Both the position numbers and the translations under genes were made by a program. Of a stretch of 64,000 nucleotides of DNA, positions 60,454 to 64,000 are shown piece by piece. The stretch spans positions 4,875,501 to 4,939,500 of the forward strand of contig NZ_CP033334.1 of assembly GCF_013170705.1 (NCBI RefSeq), given 5' to 3'. Numbering within the stretch: the stretch's first letter is position 1; each line of letters begins with the position of its first letter. The DNA comes from Mesorhizobium loti (GTDB lineage: Bacteria; Pseudomonadota; Alphaproteobacteria; Rhizobiales; Rhizobiaceae). The notes under the pieces were generated by a model, which did not search any database, had not been told where the DNA came from, and saw nothing but the letters and a program-made list of their open reading frames with translations.

Positions 60454-60933
60454 CTAAAACCCTATCTCGGGCCTTGTGACCATCAGCCAGAGAATGGCAA
60501 GCACGGCGGCGAAAGCCGGGAAGCCGCAAGCAAACCAGATGCGAAACAGGCGCTTCTCTTCGGCGGGCAGTGCCACGTTTTCGATGGCCGCCTGCCGCGC
60601 CAGATTCCGAATCCGAATCTGAATCCAGACCACCGGCAGCCAGAACAGACCGGTCACGACATAAAGCAGCAAGGACAGCACAATCCAGCCTTCGGAGAGC
60701 GGCCAGCCAACCGCTTGCGCCAGCAACACGCCCGTGATTGGCTGCACGATGACGGCGGTCGCCGTAAAAATGGTGTCGGCGATGACGACAGTACCCGCGA
60801 CATGGGCGACGATATCGGCGCGGCCGCTGCGTTGCGCCATCAGCATGAAGAAGGCGATGCCGGCACCGGTGCCGAACAGAACCGTGCCGCCGATGACATG
60901 CGCCCAGCGCAATATGTCAGCCCAGAGGCTCAT
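60454..60933 (-). CDS. DUF2269 family membrane protein
   Basis: A 159-residue membrane protein of the DUF2269 family (predicted integral membrane protein). Helix 1 carries WAHVIGGTVLFGTGAGIAFF with a conserved His, and TGLFWLPVVWIQIRIRNLA contains a polar Trp/Gln/Arg cluster. Four hydrophobic spans are visible. It starts inside the end of the upstream SDR gene (ATGA), and both proteins have membrane domains, so they probably act together. Confidence 0.86.
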   Translation of the reverse strand: MSLWADILRWAHVIGGTVLFGTGAGIAFFMLMAQRSGRADIVAHVAGTVVIADTIFTATAVIVQPITGVLLAQAVGWPLSEGWIVLSLLLYVVTGLFWLPVVWIQIRIRNLARQAAIENVALPAEEKRLFRIWFACGFPAFAAVLAILWLMVTRPEIGF

Positions 60934-62225
60934 CGCTCGTCCAGCACCGCGAGCGCCACCAGCACCAGGCAAAGCCCGGGTATCGTCTTGACCAGCGGAC
61001 CCAGTGGATCAAGCCATAGACTTGGAACAAAAAGCGTCGCCCCCGCCAGATAGGAGAGTGTGATCGCAATCATCGCCAGCAGCGCGGGCTTGGCGAAAGG
61101 CCGGACCAGAACCGCCGCGCCAACGACGATATCCGCGGCGCTGCCGACCAGAACGCAAATATGCGCGAAATCCACCGACACACCGCGTGAGGCGAGAATG
61201 TCCGCGGCCTGATCTTGCCGGATCATGCCAACGATGCCCGAAACGAGCCAGAACAGAGACAGGCAAGCGAAGATAACAGGCTTCGCCAGCCAAAGGCGCG
61301 CGAACCATCGTTCCTGAGCATGTGCCGGCATATCGGCCAGCGTTGCCTCCAGCGGCTGAAGCGGATGGTCGCAAACGGCATTCCAGGACCGGGCATTGCC
61401 TGTGATGCCGTCCGCCAGCGCGGCAAGTGCCGAGCTGCGTAGAGGAGAGCGCCAACCAAGGACGCCAACGGCATCGGCAACGACACTGGCGAACCGGCCA
61501 AGGATGGCCGGCATCGGCATGACCCGTGCTTGCGGCAGACCAAGCCATGCGCGAAAGGACAGCAGAACATCGGAGAGAGATCTGGCATTGCCCTCGACGA
61601 GATCGATGGCAAGTCGGGGTGGCAGCGATCCGGCGACCGCGCGCGACACCGCTTCGGCAACATCGGCGACCGATACAGTCTGGATCGGTTGGCGCGGCAT
61701 GACGGCCGGAATAAAACCAGGGAATGCCGCAAGGGCACGCAGAAGCGCCGTGCCGCCATAGGCGGCGGGCGCGATCACAAGGCCCGGCCGCAGAATGGTC
61801 CACTCCAGGGATGAGCTTGCGACGGCTTTGTCGCCTTGCGCCTTGGTGCTGAAGAAAGGATTTGGCGAAGCGAGATCGGCGCCGATCGCGGATATCTGCG
61901 CAAAGCGATGCACACCGGCCTGTTCGCAAGCCGCGACAAGTGCCACCACCGAGCCCCGGTGAACGGCGTCCAGACGGTCGCGCGGGCCGTCCTGCAAGGC
62001 GCCCGCGGCGTTGACAACCGCGTCCATGCCCGCAACCACCGGCAGCCAGTCTTCAGCGGCGAGCAGTTTCGACATGTCCGCCGCGATCCAGCGAACCGCC
62101 GGCCGGCGCCGCCCGGCATCCCCGACTTCGCGACCGAGACCGGTCACCTGATGACCGTCGCGAAGCAAACGGCCAATGACGGCGTCCCCGATCAAACCAT
62201 AGCCGCCGAGGACGAGTATTTTCAT
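60930..62225 (-). CDS. NAD(P)-binding SDR protein with C-terminal DoxX-like membrane domain
   Basis: A 431-residue fusion. Residues 1 to about 285 are an atypical short-chain dehydrogenase/NDUFA9-like Rossmann domain (MKILVLGGYGLIGDAVIGRL; ISAIGAD; STKAQGDKAVASSSLEWTIL), in which the catalytic Tyr-x-x-x-Lys is reduced to a Lys. Residues from about 300 form four membrane spans of DoxX-like type. Its stop overlaps the start of the DUF2269 gene. Its function is unknown; related SDR-DoxX fusions are widespread in soil bacteria. An open frame continues upstream of the chosen ATG without support. Confidence 0.85.
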   Translation of the reverse strand: MKILVLGGYGLIGDAVIGRLLRDGHQVTGLGREVGDAGRRRPAVRWIAADMSKLLAAEDWLPVVAGMDAVVNAAGALQDGPRDRLDAVHRGSVVALVAACEQAGVHRFAQISAIGADLASPNPFFSTKAQGDKAVASSSLEWTILRPGLVIAPAAYGGTALLRALAAFPGFIPAVMPRQPIQTVSVADVAEAVSRAVAGSLPPRLAIDLVEGNARSLSDVLLSFRAWLGLPQARVMPMPAILGRFASVVADAVGVLGWRSPLRSSALAALADGITGNARSWNAVCDHPLQPLEATLADMPAHAQERWFARLWLAKPVIFACLSLFWLVSGIVGMIRQDQAADILASRGVSVDFAHICVLVGSAADIVVGAAVLVRPFAKPALLAMIAITLSYLAGATLFVPSLWLDPLGPLVKTIPGLCLVLVALAVLDER

Positions 62226-62235
62226 GTCGCGGCTT

Positions 62236-64000
62236 TCAGGCGGCTTCGAGTGCCGCCCTGACCGCCGCAATCGCATCATTGGCCTTCGAGGCGTCAGGGC
62301 CACCGGCCTGGGCCATGTCGGGCCGGCCGCCACCGCCCTGCCCGCCCAAGGCGGCGGAGGCGACGCGCACCAGGTCGACAGCGCTGAAGCGGCCGACGAG
62401 ATCGTCGGTGACGGCAACTACGACGCTTGCCTTGTTATCCTCACCGGCACCCACGAAGACGACGACGCCGGAGCCGAGCGAGGTCTTGCCGGCATCGGCC
62501 AGCGGCTTCAGGTCCTTCGGCGAGACGCCGGAGACGGCCTTGCCGAGGAAGCCGATGCCCGCGACCGTCTCGTTCTCCGAGGGCGCGCCGGCCGCGGCAC
62601 CGCCGCCCAGCGCCAGTTTCTTGCGCGCTTCGGTGAGGTCCTTCTCGAGCTTCTTGCGCTCCTCAAGCAAAGCCTCGACGCGCGCCGGCACGTCGGCGGG
62701 CGAGATCTTCAGCGTCGCTGCCGTCGCCTTCAGACGCCGATCCTGCTCGTCGAGATGTTTTCTGGCCGCCTCGCCGGTCAATGCCTCGATACGGCGCACG
62801 CCGGCGGCAACCGCGCTGTCGGAAACGACGCGCACCAGGCCGATGTCGCCGGTCGCCCTGACATGGGTGCCGCCGCAGAGTTCGACCGAATAGGGCCGGT
62901 TGGCCTTGGCGCCGTGCAGCCCGGTACCCATCGACACGACGCGCACTTCATCGCCATACTTCTCGCCGAACAGCGCCATGGCGCCCTCGGCAATGGCGTC
63001 GTCGACCGACATCAGGCGCGTGTTCACCGGGCCGTTCTGCACGACGATTTCATTGGCCATGCGCTCGACCTCTTCGAGTTCTTCGGCCGAAATCGGCTTG
63101 TTGTGCGAGATGTCGAAGCGCAGGCGCTCCGGCGCTACCAGCGAGCCCTTCTGCGCGACATGGGTGCCCAGCACCTCGCGCAGCGCCTCATGGATCAGGT
63201 GGGTGGCGGAGTGGTTGGCGCGCAGCCTGGAGCGCCTGTTATGGTCGACCTTGAGCTCAACGGCAGCGCCCGTCTTGACCGTGCCGCTCGCCACCTTGCC
63301 CAGATGCACGAACAGCCCATCCGCCTTCTTCTGCGTGTCGGAGATCTCGATCGAGAAGCCTTCGCCCGAAATCACGCCAGTATCGCCCATCTGGCCGCCT
63401 GACTCGCCATAGAATGGCGTCTGGTTGACGACCACCGCAACCGCGTCACCCTTGCCGGCGCTGTCGACGGTCTTGCCGTCCCGGACCAGCGCCTGGATGA
63501 GGCCTTCCGCGGCTTCAGTCTCGTAGCCGAGGAATTCGGTGGCACCGGTCTTTTCGCGCACCGAGAACCACACCGTCTCGGTGGCAGCCTCGCCAGATCC
63601 CGCCCAGTGTTTGCGCGCCTCGGCCTTCTGCTGCTCCATCGCATTGGTGAAGCCGGCAAGATCAACCGAGATGTTGCGCTGGCGTAGCGCGTCCTGCGTC
63701 AAGTCGAGCGGGAAGCCGTAGGTGTCGTAGAGCTTGAAAGCCGTTTCGCCATCCAGCATGTCGCCGGCATGCAGCGTGTCCGTCGCCTCGGAGAGCAGGC
63801 CGAGGCCGCGCACCAGCGTCTTGCGGAAGCGCGTCTCCTCGAGCTTCAACGTTTCCGTGATCAGCTGTTCGCCGCGCAGCAATTCGGGATAGGCTTGGCC
63901 CATCTCGCGCACCAGGGCCGGCACCAGCTTCCACATCAGCGGCTCGCTCGCGCCGAGCAGCTGCGCGTGGCGCATGGCGCGGCGCATGATGCGGCGCAGC
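62236..64000 (-). CDS. alaS: alanyl-tRNA synthetase (3' part, truncated at window edge)
   Basis: The C-terminal ~588 residues of AlaRS; the 5' end with the aminoacylation core lies beyond base 64000. The editing domain shows the zinc-binding HxxxH in [20 protein letters not shown] and the cysteine/histidine site in [18 protein letters not shown] coiled segment ([20 protein letters not shown]) is followed by the C-Ala domain rich in Gly/Ala that ends [16 protein letters not shown]. It is 10 bases upstream of the SDR gene on the same strand. Confidence 0.97.
   Translation of the reverse strand, partial: LRRIMRRAMRHAQLLGASEPLMWKLVPALVREMGQAYPELLRGEQLITETLKLEETRFRKTLVRGLGLLSEATDTLHAGDMLDGETAFKLYDTYGFPLDLTQDALRQRNISVDLAGFTNAMEQQKAEARKHWAGSGEAATETVWFSVREKTGATEFLGYETEAAEGLIQALVRDGKTVDSAGKGDAVAVVVNQTPFYGESGGQMGDTGVISGEGFSIEISDTQKKADGLFVHLGKVASGTVKTGAAVELKVDHNRRSRLRANHSATHLIHEALREVLGTHVAQKGSLVAPERLRFDISHNKPISAEELEEVERMANEIVVQNGPVNTRLMSVDDAIAEGAMALFGEKYGDEVRVVSMGTGLHGAKANRPYSVELCGGTHVRATGDIGLVRVVSDSAVAAGVRRIEALTGEAARKHLDEQDRRLKATAATLKISPADVPARVEALLEERKKLEKDLTEARKKLALGGGAAAGAPSENETVAGIGFLGKAVSGVSPKDLKPLADAGKTSLGSGVVVFVGAGEDNKASVVVAVTDDLVGRFSAVDLVRVASAALGGQGGGGRPDMAQAGGPDASKANDAIAAVRAALEAA

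Noticed and set aside
1..64000. CRISPR array, tRNA or rRNA genes, prophage or integrative-element genes
   Set aside because: Reading both strands I saw no regularly spaced direct repeats, no tRNA T-loop pattern in intergenic DNA, and no integrase, transposase or phage structural genes.

Overview
The window looks like chromosomal DNA of a Rhizobiales alphaproteobacterium, most likely Mesorhizobium or a close relative. This is an inference, not a database match. It rests on high GC with strong third-position bias, the order purB ... DUF1476 - purC - purS - purQ ... purL - bolA - grxD, the lineage-typical families DUF1402, DUF1127, DUF2171, DUF3008 and BTLCP, and several families of short palindromic intergenic repeats of the kind common in Mesorhizobium. 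I saw no prophage, plasmid, CRISPR, rRNA or tRNA.

Layout. 1-620: a perfect FNR/FixK-type box stands before a 37-residue membrane peptide. 751-6240: an envelope-themed stretch (GH25 lysozyme lipoprotein, DUF1402 lysozyme-like protein, DedA, phosphodiester glycosidase, bacterial transglutaminase-like protease, UppP). 6343-10732: small accessory genes, including a GNAT gene cut by an in-frame amber codon behind an intact promoter, a GFA protein, a 2OG-Fe(II) oxygenase, an SRPBCC protein, a ParB-like protein and a thioesterase. 10744-22687: a LysR regulator divergent from a tight nine-gene catabolic operon, followed by a convergent class V aminotransferase-like gene and an aldo/keto reductase.

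22799-26486: a J-domain-like protein, a probable small RNA on the minus strand, DUF1993, DUF1176 and an alpha/beta hydrolase. 26519-32048: a maturation cluster for a molybdenum hydroxylase of the CO dehydrogenase/xanthine dehydrogenase type (flavin reductase, MoxR ATPase, CoxE-like VWA protein, split XdhC, MoeA-MocA fusion) without any structural hydroxylase gene. 32231-35970: an orphan periplasmic binding protein coupled to a P1-family peptidase, DUF2171, and a DUF2259/membrane protein pair.

36127-50212: the purine region (purB, purC, purS, purQ, purL), interspersed with a VOC protein, a small serine hydrolase, an HpaI-type aldolase, the F1-ATPase zeta subunit (DUF1476), a GST, a MocR regulator with a divergent DUF1127 gene, and a BolA/Grx4 pair. 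50481-64000: housekeeping genes (Bcr/CflA exporter, inositol-phosphatase family, TtcA, ribosomal protein S4, RNB ribonuclease, MurI, TrmJ, isocitrate dehydrogenase, GST, DUF2269/SDR pair) and the 3' part of alaS, which runs off the right edge.

The most interesting unit is 11840-20290: a polar amino-acid ABC importer, a dimethylformamidase-like amidohydrolase without a small subunit, a class III aminotransferase, a BKACE (beta-keto acid cleavage enzyme), and a GNAT acetyltransferase overlapping an acetylpolyamine-deacetylase/HDAC-like gene. Together they read as an uncharacterised route that imports an amino compound, transaminates it to a beta-keto acid, cleaves it with acetyl-CoA, and uses temporary N-acetylation of a second amine. 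The substrate is unknown.
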